A DNA stretch of 64,000 nucleotides from Cellulomonas phragmiteti (GCF_016862775.1 NZ_BONP01000001.1:310001-374000); one strand, 5' to 3'. Positions 24,679-34,003 are shown, numbered from the stretch's first letter. A program made the numbers and translations. Notes: generated by a model from the letters alone, not told the origin.

Positions 24679-27009
24679 TCAGCCTGCCGTGACCGGGGCT
24701 CGGTCGGCGCCCCGCGCGAGCGCCTCACGCACGCCGTCGCGCACCTCCTGGACCCACGCGTCCAGCTCGTCGGCCGGATGCTCCGCGGGGGTCGGGGCGT
24801 AGCGTGACTGCTCCACCACCCGAGCGAGCCGGTCGAGGGTCTGGCGTGCCGACCCGTCGAGCTCGGCGCCCGTCCGGGCGAGCAGGGTCCGGTGCACCTG
24901 CCGGACGGCACCGCGCGGGCTCGTCGCGTCCGACCACCGCACGTCGGCACGTGCCAGGTCGCGGCGCAGCACGGTCCACGCGTCCTCCGGCGTCGTGACG
25001 CGTCGACGACGCCGGCGGACCAGCAGCAGGACGACCAGCGCACCGCCCACGACGACCAGCACGAGTCCTGAGGTGACCGCGGCCGTCACCCACGGGCTCT
25101 GCTCGTCGGGGACGACCGCCGGGCCGACGGCGGGCGCCGTCGGCACGCTGCTCGGCAGGGCCGCCGGCGGGTTGGCGCCGATCTCGTCGGGGATCGAGCC
25201 GGGAGCGCTGATCCCGGTGAAGGGGTCGGCCCAGGCCGGCGGGGGGCCGCTCTGGGACGCGGGAGTGGGCTCGAACCGCACCCACCCCAGGCCGTCGAAG
25301 TAGAGCTCGGGCCAGGCGTGCGCGAGACGCCCGGTAACGACGTAGGTGCCGTCCTGCGCCCGCTCGCCGGGCAGGAAGCCGACACCGATGCGGGACGGGA
25401 TGTCGAGGGTGCGCGCCATCATCGCCATGGCCGTGGCGAACTGCACGCAGTAGCCGCGGCGGTCCTCGAGGAAGTCCCACACGGCGTCGGAGCTGCGGGC
25501 CGGCGGCACGCGCGTGTCGTAGGTGAAGTTCGCGACCGACCGCAGCCAGGTCTGCAGCTCGAGCGCCTGGTCGTACGGTCCGGCGGCGTCCGCCGTCACC
25601 TCCGCGGCGAGCTCCGCGATCCGGTCGCGGTGCTCCGTGTCGGGGACCGCCGTGTACAGCTCGGCGTCGGCGGGCGTGCCGACTCCGGTGTCCTCGAGGT
25701 CCTCGGACGTCAGTGCCGGCACCTGGACGAGCATCGAGTAGGTGAGCCCGTCACCGGTGGAGCGCTGGCCGACGACCTCGTCGCGCAGCGGGTCGTACCC
25801 CCACTCGCCGTCCACGACGACGGTGCGCGGGAACGTGCTGACCGGCAGGCGTCGCTCACGCAGGGCCGCGACCTCGATGTCGACCTGCGCGAGCGTCCCG
25901 GCGGCCGGGTCGGGCGGGGTGCCGAGCAGGCGGGGGTCCGAGGCCAGGAGCGTCGCCGGCTCCCAGAGCTCGAGCTCGTCGTTCTCGGCCCGCTCCCACA
26001 GGCGCCCGTCGAAGGTCGCCATCGTGAACGCGCGCAACGGTCCCACGAGCCGGGCGTCCACGGCCGGCGTCGGGTCCGGGGTCGGGGTCGCGGCGGCGAG
26101 GTCCGCCTCCGTACCGGCCGCGGTGTCGACCGGGTCGTCCTCGGCGCCCTCCTCGGTGTCCGTCGCGGACTCCTCCGGCTGGTTCGGGTCGGTCACGCGG
26201 TACCGCAGCACGACCTGCGCCGACCGTGTGCCCAGGCTCTCGCGCAGGTCGAGGTCGTCGCTGAGCTCCAGCGGGCCGACGGGTCCGTCACCGAACGTCG
26301 GCAGGGCGACGCTCGCCCAGCCGGGCGCGTCCATGAGGGGCGGCCCGGCGAGCAGGCTCGTCCCGGCCAGCGCGGCTGCGGCCACGGCGGCGGCGACCAC
26401 GCGCTGCAGGCGGCCCGCGTGGGCGTGCAGGGGTGCGGCACCGTAGGCGAGGATCGCGAGGTACGCCGCGGCCGTCCAGAACACCGGTGCCGCACCTGCC
26501 GGGAAGCCCAGCACGATCGCGGGCACCCACAGCGCCAGCAGGGGGATCCCGCCCAGCGCGGGGAAGCGCAGCGCGAGCACGGCGGCGTCGAGCAGCAGGT
26601 AGACCGCCACCGCGCCCACCACGAGCAGCATCTCGCCGGGACGCACGTCCGGCATGGGCACGAACGAGTCGTTGACGACCGCCACGCCCTGCCGCGCCGT
26701 CGCCCAGGCGCGCCCGAGCGCGTCGAGGTCGGGAAGGAACTGGGGGCGGCCCGGAGGGGCCCCGTACCGCAGGACCAGGCCGACGAGCGCGACGGCACCC
26801 CCGACGGCGGTCGGGGCCCACCAGCGGCGGGTGGCAGCACGGGCCAGGCCGGTCGCGGCGGCGACGACCAGCACCGCCACCGCGGCGACCGCGAACCACC
26901 GGGCGCCCGCGACCAGCCCGGTGAGCGCCAGGAGGCTCGCCCACGTCGCCAGGACGCACAGCACGGAACCCAGGACGGCGCGCGCACCCTGCTCCGGCGC
27001 GGCGGTCAC
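24679..27009 (-). CDS. TgpA-like transglutaminase membrane protein (DUF3488-transglutaminase)
   Basis: 776 residues. The N-terminal ~230 residues hold about six to seven membrane segments; an extracytoplasmic region follows with the transglutaminase core: Cys in RRGYCVQFATAMAMMARTLD, His in GRLAHAWPELY and Asp in YFDGLGWVRFEPTP. A further membrane segment (VTSGLVLVVVGGALVVLLLV) is followed by a cytoplasmic helical tail (DUF4129-like). An acidic Glu/Asp/Thr insertion lies near residue 260. Family members are suspected to process or crosslink cell-surface proteins. GTG start overlaps the DUF58 stop by 4 bp. Last gene of the moxR operon. Confidence 0.9.
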   Translation of the reverse strand: MTAAPEQGARAVLGSVLCVLATWASLLALTGLVAGARWFAVAAVAVLVVAAATGLARAATRRWWAPTAVGGAVALVGLVLRYGAPPGRPQFLPDLDALGRAWATARQGVAVVNDSFVPMPDVRPGEMLLVVGAVAVYLLLDAAVLALRFPALGGIPLLALWVPAIVLGFPAGAAPVFWTAAAYLAILAYGAAPLHAHAGRLQRVVAAAVAAAALAGTSLLAGPPLMDAPGWASVALPTFGDGPVGPLELSDDLDLRESLGTRSAQVVLRYRVTDPNQPEESATDTEEGAEDDPVDTAAGTEADLAAATPTPDPTPAVDARLVGPLRAFTMATFDGRLWERAENDELELWEPATLLASDPRLLGTPPDPAAGTLAQVDIEVAALRERRLPVSTFPRTVVVDGEWGYDPLRDEVVGQRSTGDGLTYSMLVQVPALTSEDLEDTGVGTPADAELYTAVPDTEHRDRIAELAAEVTADAAGPYDQALELQTWLRSVANFTYDTRVPPARSSDAVWDFLEDRRGYCVQFATAMAMMARTLDIPSRIGVGFLPGERAQDGTYVVTGRLAHAWPELYFDGLGWVRFEPTPASQSGPPPAWADPFTGISAPGSIPDEIGANPPAALPSSVPTAPAVGPAVVPDEQSPWVTAAVTSGLVLVVVGGALVVLLLVRRRRRRVTTPEDAWTVLRRDLARADVRWSDATSPRGAVRQVHRTLLARTGAELDGSARQTLDRLARVVEQSRYAPTPAEHPADELDAWVQEVRDGVREALARGADRAPVTAG

Positions 27010-28274
27010 CGGGCGCTCCCGAGCAGGCGCAGCCAGCAGTCGACCAGGTCCTCGCCGGTGGTCACCTGCGCGACGCGCCAGCCCGAGCGCCGCAGCACCG
27101 TCGCGGTGTGGTGGGTGTCGCGCAGGTCGCCCGCGTGGCGGCCGTCGGCGCGCACGAACGCCCATCCCTGCGCCACGTCGCCCAGGTGCGCCAGGGTGAC
27201 GCACCCGGCGGCGGACAGCGGTCCGACGACCGCCAGCACGATCTGCCCGGCGGCCCGCGAGGTGTCGAGCACGCGCGTGGTGTCGAGCAGGGCGGCCTCG
27301 GCCTCGGCCGGTGTGCGGGCGGGCTGCAGGTCGAGCGTGAGGTCCAGCAGGGCGGCGCGCGACTCCGGGCCCTGCCGCCCGTGGACGTAGGGCGACGGTC
27401 CGTGGGCGGTGCCGTCGCGGCCGGGGGCGAGCCCGGGTCCGGCGAGCCGGACCGGGTGCCCGCTGTCGAGCATCGCCAGCGCCATGGACGCCGCGAGCGA
27501 GATGGTCCACTCCGTCGCGCTCGGACGCACCGGCAGGTCGAGCAGCACGGACACCGGACGCATGCCGGCGCGCTCGTCGGACCGCACCAGCATCGCGCCG
27601 CGGCGTGCGCTCGAGCGCCAGTGGACGCGGCGCAGGTCGTCGCCCTCGCGGTAGTCGCGCAGGTTCGCGTCGTCGGTCGACGGGGTCCGCGCACCGAGCG
27701 CGACCCGGTCGGGCTCCCCGACGAGCACGTCGGAGGGTGCCGGCAGCGCGACGACGGTCGGCCAGACCGCGACCTGGGACTCGGGGCCGAGCGTCGTGCG
27801 CGACCGCACGACACCGAAGGTGTCGGTCCGGGTGACGACCAGCGGGCCGAGCGGCCAGCGGCCGCGCTGCGTGGCGCGCACGGGGTAGCGGACGGTCGCG
27901 TGGTCGGCGCGTCGCGTGACGCGCGCCCGCAGGGCTCGACCGCCGGACAGCTCGACCGCGGCCTGCTCGGAGAAGCGCAGTCCTGCGAGGCGGGCGCGGC
28001 CGGCGCGGTCGGTCGCGCGGATGTCGACGCGGACCTCCGCCTCCTGCCCGGCGTGCACGGGGTCGGGGCGCACGTCGCGGTGCACCTCGAGCCCGCGTCG
28101 TCCGCGCACGGCGTCGAGCACGACGGCGGCGACGAACGCCGCGACGGGGAGCGCGACGAGCAGGAAGCCGATCCTGACGAGGTCGAGCGACCCGAGCCCG
28201 ATCCCGGTCTGGAGCGCGACGACGCCCAGCGCGGCCAGCGCCCAGCCGCGGGCCGTCGGGCGCCGACGCACCAC
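27006..28274 (-). CDS. DUF58 domain protein (MoxR-associated)
   Basis: 422 residues. Two hydrophobic segments near the N-terminus (about 9-27 and 33-55), a beta-rich extracytoplasmic domain, then the DUF58 core GEPDRVALGARTPSTDDANLRDYREGDDLRRVHWRSSARRG and a VWA-like C-terminal region (VSVLLDLPVR). DUF58 proteins are encoded with MoxR ATPases and transglutaminases and probably act as adaptor or substrate-binding part of that complex. GTG at 28274 overlaps the moxR stop by one base; a second GTG at 28271 is equally possible. Confidence 0.88.
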   Translation of the reverse strand: MVRRRPTARGWALAALGVVALQTGIGLGSLDLVRIGFLLVALPVAAFVAAVVLDAVRGRRGLEVHRDVRPDPVHAGQEAEVRVDIRATDRAGRARLAGLRFSEQAAVELSGGRALRARVTRRADHATVRYPVRATQRGRWPLGPLVVTRTDTFGVVRSRTTLGPESQVAVWPTVVALPAPSDVLVGEPDRVALGARTPSTDDANLRDYREGDDLRRVHWRSSARRGAMLVRSDERAGMRPVSVLLDLPVRPSATEWTISLAASMALAMLDSGHPVRLAGPGLAPGRDGTAHGPSPYVHGRQGPESRAALLDLTLDLQPARTPAEAEAALLDTTRVLDTSRAAGQIVLAVVGPLSAAGCVTLAHLGDVAQGWAFVRADGRHAGDLRDTHHTATVLRRSGWRVAQVTTGEDLVDCWLRLLGSAR

Positions 28275-29269
28275 TACACCGCGCGCCGGGCCCGGGCGAG
28301 GGGCTCGGCGGCCGGCAGCGGGGTGCGGGCGACGATGTCGGTCACGACGTCCTGCGTCGTGCGCCCCGACAGCCGCGACTCGGTGCTCGGCAGCAGCCGG
28401 TGGGCCAGCACCGGCACGGCGAGCTCCTGGACGTCGTCCGGCAGGACGTGGTCACGGCCGGACATCGCGGCCAGCGACTTGGCGGCCCGCAGCAGCTGGA
28501 TGGACGCCCGCGGCGAGGCGCCGAGGCGCAGGCCGGAGTCCTCGCGCGAGGCGGTCACCAGGGCGACGATGTAGCGCTTGACGGACGGGGCGGCGTACAG
28601 GCGACGCGCGATGTCGATGAACCTCTGGACCTGGGCGGCGTCCGTGACGGGGCGCATCCGCGCGAACGGGTCGGAGTCCTCCTGCAGGTCGAGCATGTCG
28701 AGCTCGGACTCCACGCTCGGGTAGCCGACCGTGAGGCGGGCCATGAACCTGTCGCGCTGCGCCTCCGGCAGGGGGTACGTGCCCTCCATCTCCACCGGGT
28801 TCTGCGTCGCGACGACGAGGAACGGCCGGGGCAGGGGATAGGTGCGACCGTCGACCGTCGCCTGGGCCTCCTGCATGCACTCCAGCAGGGCGGACTGCGT
28901 CTTGGGCGAGGCGCGGTTGATCTCGTCGCCGATGACGACGTGGGCGAAGACCGGTCCGGGGCGGAACTCGAACTCGTGGGTCTGCGCGCGGAAGATGTTG
29001 ACACCCGTGAGGTCGCTGGGCAGCAGGTCGGGCGTGAACTGGATCCGCCCGACCTGGGCGTCGATGCTGCGCGCGATCGCCTTGGCGAGCGTGGTCTTGC
29101 CGACGCCCGGGACGTCCTCGAGCAGCAGGTGCCCCTCGGCCAGCAGGACGGCCAACGAGGTCCGGATCAGGTCGGGGCGCCCGGTGACGACGGACTCGAT
29201 GCCGGCGCGCAGGCGGGTGGTGGTGTCGACGAGCCGGTCGAGCTCGTCCGGTGACGGCAGTGACTGCAT
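28274..29269 (-). CDS. MoxR family AAA+ ATPase
   Basis: 331-residue MoxR ATPase. Walker [18 protein letters not shown] (~residue 50), Walker [21 protein letters not shown], sensor 1 [20 protein letters not shown] with DRFM arginine finger, and the C-terminal lid domain ([15 protein letters not shown]). MoxR proteins act as chaperones assembling metalloenzymes or activating VWA/DUF58 partners. First gene of moxR-DUF58-tgpA; divergent from mraZ. Confidence 0.94.
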   Translation of the reverse strand: MQSLPSPDELDRLVDTTTRLRAGIESVVTGRPDLIRTSLAVLLAEGHLLLEDVPGVGKTTLAKAIARSIDAQVGRIQFTPDLLPSDLTGVNIFRAQTHEFEFRPGPVFAHVVIGDEINRASPKTQSALLECMQEAQATVDGRTYPLPRPFLVVATQNPVEMEGTYPLPEAQRDRFMARLTVGYPSVESELDMLDLQEDSDPFARMRPVTDAAQVQRFIDIARRLYAAPSVKRYIVALVTASREDSGLRLGASPRASIQLLRAAKSLAAMSGRDHVLPDDVQELAVPVLAHRLLPSTESRLSGRTTQDVVTDIVARTPLPAAEPLARARRAV

Positions 29270-29623
29270 GGGTGCGACTCCCTCGGCGGACTGGGACGAG
29301 AGTACGCACGCCGGGCCTCTCACGCGTGCAGGTTCACCCGCGACCCCGACCGGGCGTCGCGTCGGAGGGGCCGTGCACCCGGACGGCCCAGCGCGCGTCA
29401 CCCGTTCCGTCGACGACGGCTGGTCCTCCACTTCCCTCCCTCGGGGGCGCGCCCGGCGGCCGCTGGGCCTCTGGCGGGCGTCGGATTGCCGTGTTGGGAC
29501 CGGTTCGTCCGGGGATCCGACGAGCGTCGGCCGGAGCGGGCGCGAAGTGACGCGCCGGGCCCTCCACTTCGCACCACCGCGCTGACCTGCAAGGACGCGC
29601 ATCAGATGGGTGAACTTGGCCCC

Positions 29624-29629
29624 TTGACA
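29624..29629 (+). promoter_or_regulatory. Candidate -35 box TTGACA upstream of mraZ
   Basis: A consensus TTGACA starts 14 bp before the first MraZ box. No good -10 hexamer follows at 16-19 bp; TACCGT at 29654-29659 is too far for a standard promoter. The MraZ boxes cover the place where the -10 element would be. Confidence 0.4.
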
Positions 29630-29637
29630 AGATGCGG

Positions 29638-29673
29638 GTGGAGCGAAGTGGAGTACCGTGGAGGCACGTGGAG
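29638..29673. promoter_or_regulatory. MraZ operator: four GTGGAG repeats at 10-bp spacing
   Basis: GTGGAG begins at 29638, 29648, 29658 and 29668. TGGAG plus 5-nt spacer, repeated four times, matches the TGGGN-N5 pattern bound by E. coli MraZ octamers upstream of its own operon. This predicts autoregulation of the dcw cluster. Confidence 0.85.
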
Positions 29674-29676
29674 AGA

Positions 29677-29698
29677 CCGGGAACCATCTCGTTCCCGG
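29677..29698 (+). promoter_or_regulatory. Stem-loop in the mraZ leader
   Basis: A perfect 8-bp stem (29677-29684 with 29691-29698) and 6-nt loop just after the MraZ operator. It could affect mRNA stability or early termination; no U-tract follows. Confidence 0.4.
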
Positions 29699-29773
29699 GG
29701 TCGTCCGCGACGCCGGTCGGCCCGTTCATCGGGCGGTCCCGGCGGACGTGACGGGGACCAGGAGGGGAGTGAG

Positions 29774-30247
29774 GTGTCGTATGACTCGTCAGGCGCCTAC
29801 GGCTCCTTCGCGCCCTTCCTCGGGACGTACACGCCGCGCCTGGACGACAAGGGCCGGCTCATCCTCCCGGCGAAGTTCCGGCCGCAGCTGGCCGGGGGGC
29901 TCGTCATGACGCGCGGGCAGGAACGGTGCCTGTTCGTCCTGCCGATGGACGAGTTCCGTCGGATGCACGACCAGCTGCGCACCGCACCGGTCACGAGCAA
30001 GCAGGCGCGGGACTACCTGCGCGTGTTCCTGTCCGGGGCCAGCGACGAGCAGCCCGACAAGCAGGGACGCATCTCCATCCCGCCGATGCTGCGCACGTAC
30101 GCCGGCCTCGACCGGGACGTCGCCGTCATCGGCACCGGGACCCGCGTCGAGATCTGGGATCTCGCGGCGTGGGAGACCTACCTGTCCGAGCAGGAGGCGG
30201 GATACGCCGACACGACCGAGGAGGTCTTCCCGAACGGCCCGTTCTGA
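29774..30247 (+). CDS. mraZ: Transcriptional regulator MraZ
   Basis: 157 residues with two MraZ/AbrB-like repeats: [22 protein letters not shown] near the N-terminus and [20 protein letters not shown] in the second half, both with the DxxGR DNA-binding motif. MraZ represses the dcw operon and counteracts RsmH in E. coli. The GTG has GGAGGGG upstream. The ~15 residues before FLGTYTP exceed the usual family start, but no closer start codon exists in frame. First gene of the division and wall cluster. Confidence 0.95.
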   Translation: MSYDSSGAYGSFAPFLGTYTPRLDDKGRLILPAKFRPQLAGGLVMTRGQERCLFVLPMDEFRRMHDQLRTAPVTSKQARDYLRVFLSGASDEQPDKQGRISIPPMLRTYAGLDRDVAVIGTGTRVEIWDLAAWETYLSEQEAGYADTTEEVFPNGPF

Positions 30248-30458
30248 GCCGTCGGCCGGCCCCCGGGCCACCGCGTCGTCCCACGCCCGACCGCTGCGCC
30301 TCCGTCCGGCCCACGGACGCCGGGCGCCGCTCCACCCCGACCCACCCCTCGCTCCGCCCGACGAGACCTCCCCCCGTCCGTTCTGACGCCACTTCCCCGG
30401 CGGCAGAGGGTCGGTGGGGGATCTGGCCGGACGGTGGAGGGACCGTTCGGCCATCCAC
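30248..30458. other. mraZ-rsmH spacer with stem-loop
   Basis: 211 bp. The first ~170 bp is GC-rich with nothing recognised. A stem-loop (30425-30434 paired with 30443-30452, 9 of 10 matches) ends 6 bp before a small His-rich ORF. GTGGGG and GTGGAG near 30414 and 30434 resemble MraZ half-sites but are not regularly spaced. Confidence 0.5.
30425..30452 (+). promoter_or_regulatory. Stem-loop before the His-rich leader ORF
   Basis: Arms GGCCGGACGG and CCGTTCGGCC pair at 9 of 10 positions, with an 8-nt loop. It ends 6 nt upstream of the ATG of the His-rich ORF and may control initiation or transcription into rsmH. Confidence 0.45.
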
Positions 30459-30554
30459 ATGTATCACCAGCCCCACCAGCACCATCTGTCACACCAGTAC
30501 CACCAGCACCACCAGCACCAGGCAGCACCGACCAGGCGAGGGGAGGACCGATGA
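30459..30554 (+). CDS. Candidate 31-residue His/Gln-rich leader peptide
   Basis: ATG at 30459 opens a 31-codon frame with nine histidines and six glutamines in its first 21 residues, ending RRGEDR. Its TGA overlaps the rsmH ATG as ATGA, the same coupling used throughout the cluster. Six copies of CACCAG make up most of it, and it uses codons rare here (TAT, CAT, TCA, AGG, CGA). There is no close Shine-Dalgarno sequence; the nearest purine-rich stretch ends ~19 nt upstream inside a stem-loop. It could be a regulatory or metal-binding peptide, or a chance frame through a simple repeat. In the rsmH frame the same DNA would read as a Pro/Ala-rich extension. Confidence 0.35.
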   Translation: MYHQPHQHHLSHQYHQHHQHQAAPTRRGEDR

Positions 30555-31555
30555 GCGAGCAGCCCGAGGCGGGTGCGGCAGCACGCCACACCCCGGTCCT
30601 CCTGCAGCGGTGCGTCGACCTCCTGACTCCCGCGCTGCAGGAGCCCGGTGCCGTCATGGTCGACTGCACGCTCGGCATGGGCGGCCACACCGAGGGCGTC
30701 CTGCGCGCCTTCGAGCACGTGCGCGTGGTGGGGATCGACCGCGACCCGCAGGCGCTCGCGCTCGCCGGGCAGCGGCTGGCCGCGTTCGGCGACCGCTTCA
30801 CCGGTGTGCACGCGGTGTACGACGAGATCGGGGACGTCCTGGACCGCCTCGGCCTGCCCGCCGTGCAGGGCGTGCTCATGGACCTCGGCGTGTCCTCCCT
30901 GCAGCTGGACGAGACCGAGCGCGGGTTCGCCTACGCGCACGACGCGCCGCTCGACATGCGGATGGACCCCACGACGGGCCCGACCGCCGCCGACGTGCTC
31001 AACACCTACGACGAGCGCGACATCGCCCGGGTGCTGCGCGTGTACGGCGAGGAGCGGTTCGCGGCCAGGATCGCGCGCGGCATCGTGCGTCGCCGGGAGC
31101 GGACGCCCCTGACGCGGACCTCCGAGCTCGTCGACCTCGTCCGTGCCGGGGTCCCCGCGGCCACCCGGCACACCGGTGGGCACCCGGCCAAGCGCACGTT
31201 CCAGGCGCTGCGGATCGAGGTGAACGGCGAGCTCGCCGCACTCGAGCGTGCCCTGCCGGCGGCGATCGAGGCGCTCGCGGTCGGTGGTCGCATCGTCGTC
31301 GAGGCGTACCAGTCGCTCGAGGACCGCCTCGTCAAGCGGGCGCTCGCCGTGGGCGCGACCTCGAGCGCACCGCCCGACCTGCCCGTCGAGCCCGTCACGC
31401 ACACCCCGTACCTGCGGTTGCTGACCCGTGGCGCGGAGGAGGCCGACGAGGCCGAGCTCGCCCGCAACCCCCGCGCCCAGTCCGTCCGCCTGCGTGCGGC
31501 CGAGCGGCTGCGACCCACCCCCGACCACCTGCGCACCCCGAGGAGAGCCGCATGA
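30551..31555 (+). CDS. rsmH: 16S rRNA (cytosine1402-N4)-methyltransferase RsmH (MraW)
   Basis: 334 residues. RsmH methylates C1402 in the ribosomal P site. Family motifs: [13 protein letters not shown] start, SAM loop [51 protein letters not shown] [15 protein letters not shown] and the C-terminal [15 protein letters not shown] (YxSLED). ATG with GGGGAGGA upstream. It follows the possible His-rich leader and overlaps ftsL by 4 bp. Confidence 0.96.
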   Translation: MSEQPEAGAAARHTPVLLQRCVDLLTPALQEPGAVMVDCTLGMGGHTEGVLRAFEHVRVVGIDRDPQALALAGQRLAAFGDRFTGVHAVYDEIGDVLDRLGLPAVQGVLMDLGVSSLQLDETERGFAYAHDAPLDMRMDPTTGPTAADVLNTYDERDIARVLRVYGEERFAARIARGIVRRRERTPLTRTSELVDLVRAGVPAATRHTGGHPAKRTFQALRIEVNGELAALERALPAAIEALAVGGRIVVEAYQSLEDRLVKRALAVGATSSAPPDLPVEPVTHTPYLRLLTRGAEEADEAELARNPRAQSVRLRAAERLRPTPDHLRTPRRAA

Positions 31556-31971
31556 GCGCACTGCCCCAGGCCGCCGCCCGTACCGGGGCGGCGCGTGCGT
31601 ACCCGCTGCCCGCGCGCCCGGCCGTCGCCCCACCGCCGCGTCTGCGCGTGGTGCGAGCGCCCGACCAGGCGCGCTCCCGCGCGCCGTTCGTCCTGGCGTG
31701 CATGGCGGTGCTCGGCGGGGCCCTGCTGGCGGCGCTGCTCCTCAACACCCAGATGGCCTCCCTCGCGTTCGAGCGCTACGAGCTGTCCAACGAGCTCGGG
31801 CGCCTGCAGCAGGACCGCATGGACCTCGTCGCGCAGCACGACGCCCGCTCGTCCCCGACGCAGCTGGCCGCCGAGGCGCGTCGCCTGGGCATGGTCGAGG
31901 CCAACGGCACCGGCTGGCTGCGGCTCGCGGACGGCAGCGTCCAGGGAGCCCCGGCCCCCGCCGGCGGATGA
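31552..31971 (+). CDS. ftsL: FtsL-like cell division membrane protein
   Basis: 139 residues: a Pro/Ala/Arg-rich cytoplasmic N-terminus of ~45, one membrane segment ([20 protein letters not shown]), and a periplasmic-side coiled coil ([27 protein letters not shown]) ending in [15 protein letters not shown]. Size, topology and place between rsmH and ftsI identify the weakly conserved FtsL/LftL, which joins FtsQ and DivIC in the FtsQBL complex. ATGA overlaps on both sides couple it to its neighbours. Confidence 0.85.
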   Translation: MSALPQAAARTGAARAYPLPARPAVAPPPRLRVVRAPDQARSRAPFVLACMAVLGGALLAALLLNTQMASLAFERYELSNELGRLQQDRMDLVAQHDARSSPTQLAAEARRLGMVEANGTGWLRLADGSVQGAPAPAGG

Positions 31972-33980
31972 GCACGCGGACGACGACGGGCGGCGCGCCT
32001 GCCGCGCGCCGCCAGCCCACCCCTCGGCGCCAGGCCGCACCCCGGCGCCGACCGACCGACGCGCCGCGCGTCGACCCGGTGCGCACGACGGCGCGTGGCA
32101 CGGTGGGCGGCGTGAGCGAGCGCACCGGCACCGTGCCGCGCCGGCGGCCCCCGCAGGGGTCGCCGGCACGCGCGGTCGTGCCGCCGCGCCGTGCCTCGGG
32201 TGCGCCGGCCCGGGCACGCAGCGGGTCGGGTCCCACGCCGCCCCGCCCGCGTGCCGCCGTCGCGTCGCGTCCCCGCATGATCGCCCTCGTCACGGTCATG
32301 TCGCTCGTGCTGGTGACCTTCGCCGCGCGGCTCGTGTACGTGCAGGGCATCACCGGCCCGGAGGTCGCCCTGGAGGCACGCGCCAACCGGATGACCACCG
32401 CGCAGGTGCTGGGCGCCCGCGGTGAGATCACCGACGCCAACGGCGTGGTGCTCGCGACCTCCGTCGAGCGCTACCACGTCACCATCAACCAGCGTCAGGT
32501 CGCGAACTACCGCGCGCGCGGGTCGTCCGACGGGCTCGGCGGGGCCGCGGGCGTCGCGTCGCGGCTGGCACCCGTCCTCGGGATGAACGCCGCGGAGCTG
32601 GGCGGCCGCCTCGTGGGCGACCGCGGGTACGTCGTCGTCGCGCGCAACGTCCTGCCGGACGTCGCCCGCGAGGTCCGGGCGCTGCGGCTCGACGGCGTCG
32701 GCGTCGAGCGGGTGGCGAGCCGGGTCTACCCCAAGGGCACGGTCGCGGGCAACATCGTCGGCTTCGTCAACTCCAAGGGCGAGGGGCTGCAGGGCCTGGA
32801 GTACGCGCTGCACGAGCAGCTCAAGGGCACGGCGGGCGAGGAACGGTACGAGCGCGGCAAGGGCGGCCAGCAGATCCCCGGCGGGGAGTCCGCGCTCACG
32901 CCGGCGCAGGACGGCAGCTCCGCGCGCCTGACGATCGACTCCGACCTGCAGTGGAAGGCCGAGGAGCAGCTGCGCGCCAAGGTCGCCGAGACCGGTGCCG
33001 ACGGGGGCGCGATCGTCGTCATGCGGCCCGACGGCGAGGTCCTCGCGCTGGCGGAGTCCACCGCCTTCGACCCGAACGCCCCGGGGGACCAGGCCACGAC
33101 CGCGCTGTCCAAGAGCGTGTCCGAGATCTTCGAGCCCGGTTCGACCAGCAAGGTCGTCACGATGGCCGCGGCGCTCGAGACCGGGGTGGTCGGCCCCACG
33201 GACCGGTTCGAGGTCGCCGACCGCTGGACGACCCCGCACGGCGAGACGATCAAGGACTCGCACGACCACCCGGTGGAGAAGCTGACGGCGACCGGCATCT
33301 TCGCGGAGTCGTCGAACGTCGGCACGGTGCTGATCGGCGAGCGGCTGTCCAAGGACCAGCGGTACCAGTACCTGTCGGCCTTTGGGTTCGGCACCCGCAC
33401 GGGCATCGAGATGCCCGGGGAGTCCGCCGGTCAGCTGCGCACGCCGGACGACTGGCACGGCCGCGACGAGTACGCCGTGCTGTTCGGGCAGGCGGTGGCC
33501 GTCAACGCCCTGCAGGCGGCGAGCGTGTTCGCGACCATCGCCAACGACGGTCTCCGGGTCGAGCCGCGCCTCATCGCCGGCTGGACGTCGCCCGACGGTC
33601 AGTACACGCCCTCGACGCGCGAGCCCGGCACCCAGGTCGTGTCCCCGCAGACCGCGCAGACGGTCCTGTCGATGATGGAGAGCGCGGTCGACGAGGGCAC
33701 CGGCGGCAACGCCGCCATCCCGGGCTACCGCGTCGCCGGCAAGACCGGGACCGCCCAGCGGTTCAACCCCAGCGGCTACACGGCGTCCTTCATCGGCGTC
33801 GCGCCGGCCGACGACCCCCAGGTGGTGACCGCGGTCATCCTGCACAACCCGCGGTCCTCGATCTTCGGCGGGACGGTGGCGGCGCCCGTCTTCTCGAACG
33901 TCACCGGGTACGCGCTGCAGCAGCTCGGCATCGCGCCGTCGGGTGCGCCCGCGACGCTCTACCCGGCGACGTGGGAGTGA
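31968..33980 (+). CDS. ftsI: Septal peptidoglycan transpeptidase FtsI (PBP3)
   Basis: 670-residue class B penicillin-binding protein that crosslinks septal peptidoglycan. A ~103-residue Arg/Pro/Ala-rich cytoplasmic N-terminus precedes one membrane anchor (MIALVTVMSLVLVTFAARLV, residue ~104). The dimerisation domain has RGEITDANGVVLATS. Transpeptidase motifs: SxxK with nucleophile Ser392 in EPGSTSKV, SxN in AESSNVGTV, KTG in VAGKTGTAQ. The cytoplasmic tail is much longer than in E. coli, as in other actinobacteria, and may bind FtsZ-ring partners. Confidence 0.96.
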   Translation: MSTRTTTGGAPAARRQPTPRRQAAPRRRPTDAPRVDPVRTTARGTVGGVSERTGTVPRRRPPQGSPARAVVPPRRASGAPARARSGSGPTPPRPRAAVASRPRMIALVTVMSLVLVTFAARLVYVQGITGPEVALEARANRMTTAQVLGARGEITDANGVVLATSVERYHVTINQRQVANYRARGSSDGLGGAAGVASRLAPVLGMNAAELGGRLVGDRGYVVVARNVLPDVAREVRALRLDGVGVERVASRVYPKGTVAGNIVGFVNSKGEGLQGLEYALHEQLKGTAGEERYERGKGGQQIPGGESALTPAQDGSSARLTIDSDLQWKAEEQLRAKVAETGADGGAIVVMRPDGEVLALAESTAFDPNAPGDQATTALSKSVSEIFEPGSTSKVVTMAAALETGVVGPTDRFEVADRWTTPHGETIKDSHDHPVEKLTATGIFAESSNVGTVLIGERLSKDQRYQYLSAFGFGTRTGIEMPGESAGQLRTPDDWHGRDEYAVLFGQAVAVNALQAASVFATIANDGLRVEPRLIAGWTSPDGQYTPSTREPGTQVVSPQTAQTVLSMMESAVDEGTGGNAAIPGYRVAGKTGTAQRFNPSGYTASFIGVAPADDPQVVTAVILHNPRSSIFGGTVAAPVFSNVTGYALQQLGIAPSGAPATLYPATWE

Positions 33981-33990
33981 GCGGGCGGGG

Positions 33991-33996
33991 TAGATT
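33991..33996 (+). promoter_or_regulatory. Probable -10 box (TAGATT) for leaderless murE mRNA
   Basis: TAGATT ends 7 nt before the murE ATG. There is no Shine-Dalgarno sequence at normal spacing, so this would be an internal dcw promoter yielding a leaderless transcript. Confidence 0.45.
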
Positions 33997-34003
33997 CCTC
34001 CCC

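Larger units (their letters stand above)
29270..29773. other. 504-bp region between moxR and mraZ
   Basis: No credible gene. The right half holds the mraZ control region (TTGACA, MraZ boxes, leader hairpin). Two inverted copies of GAAGTGGAG (as CTCCACTTC, 29426-29434 and 29562-29570) lie further upstream and could be extra MraZ half-sites or part of the leftward moxR promoter. The moxR-proximal 130 bp shows nothing I can name. Confidence 0.6.

Noticed and set aside
24554..24802. Small plus-strand frame reading through the 15-bp repeats
   Set aside because: It runs into the 3' end of the transglutaminase gene in antisense, has no ribosome site, and its non-repeat part is Ser/Arg-rich shadow sequence.
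29486..29773. MraZ extended to a TTG at 29486
   Set aside because: It would place the MraZ operator and leader hairpin inside the coding region, and the extension has no family similarity.
30465..30521. CRISPR-like array suggested by six CACCAG copies
   Set aside because: Units are 6 bp with spacing of 6 to 18 bp; there are no 25-40-bp repeats or unique spacers.
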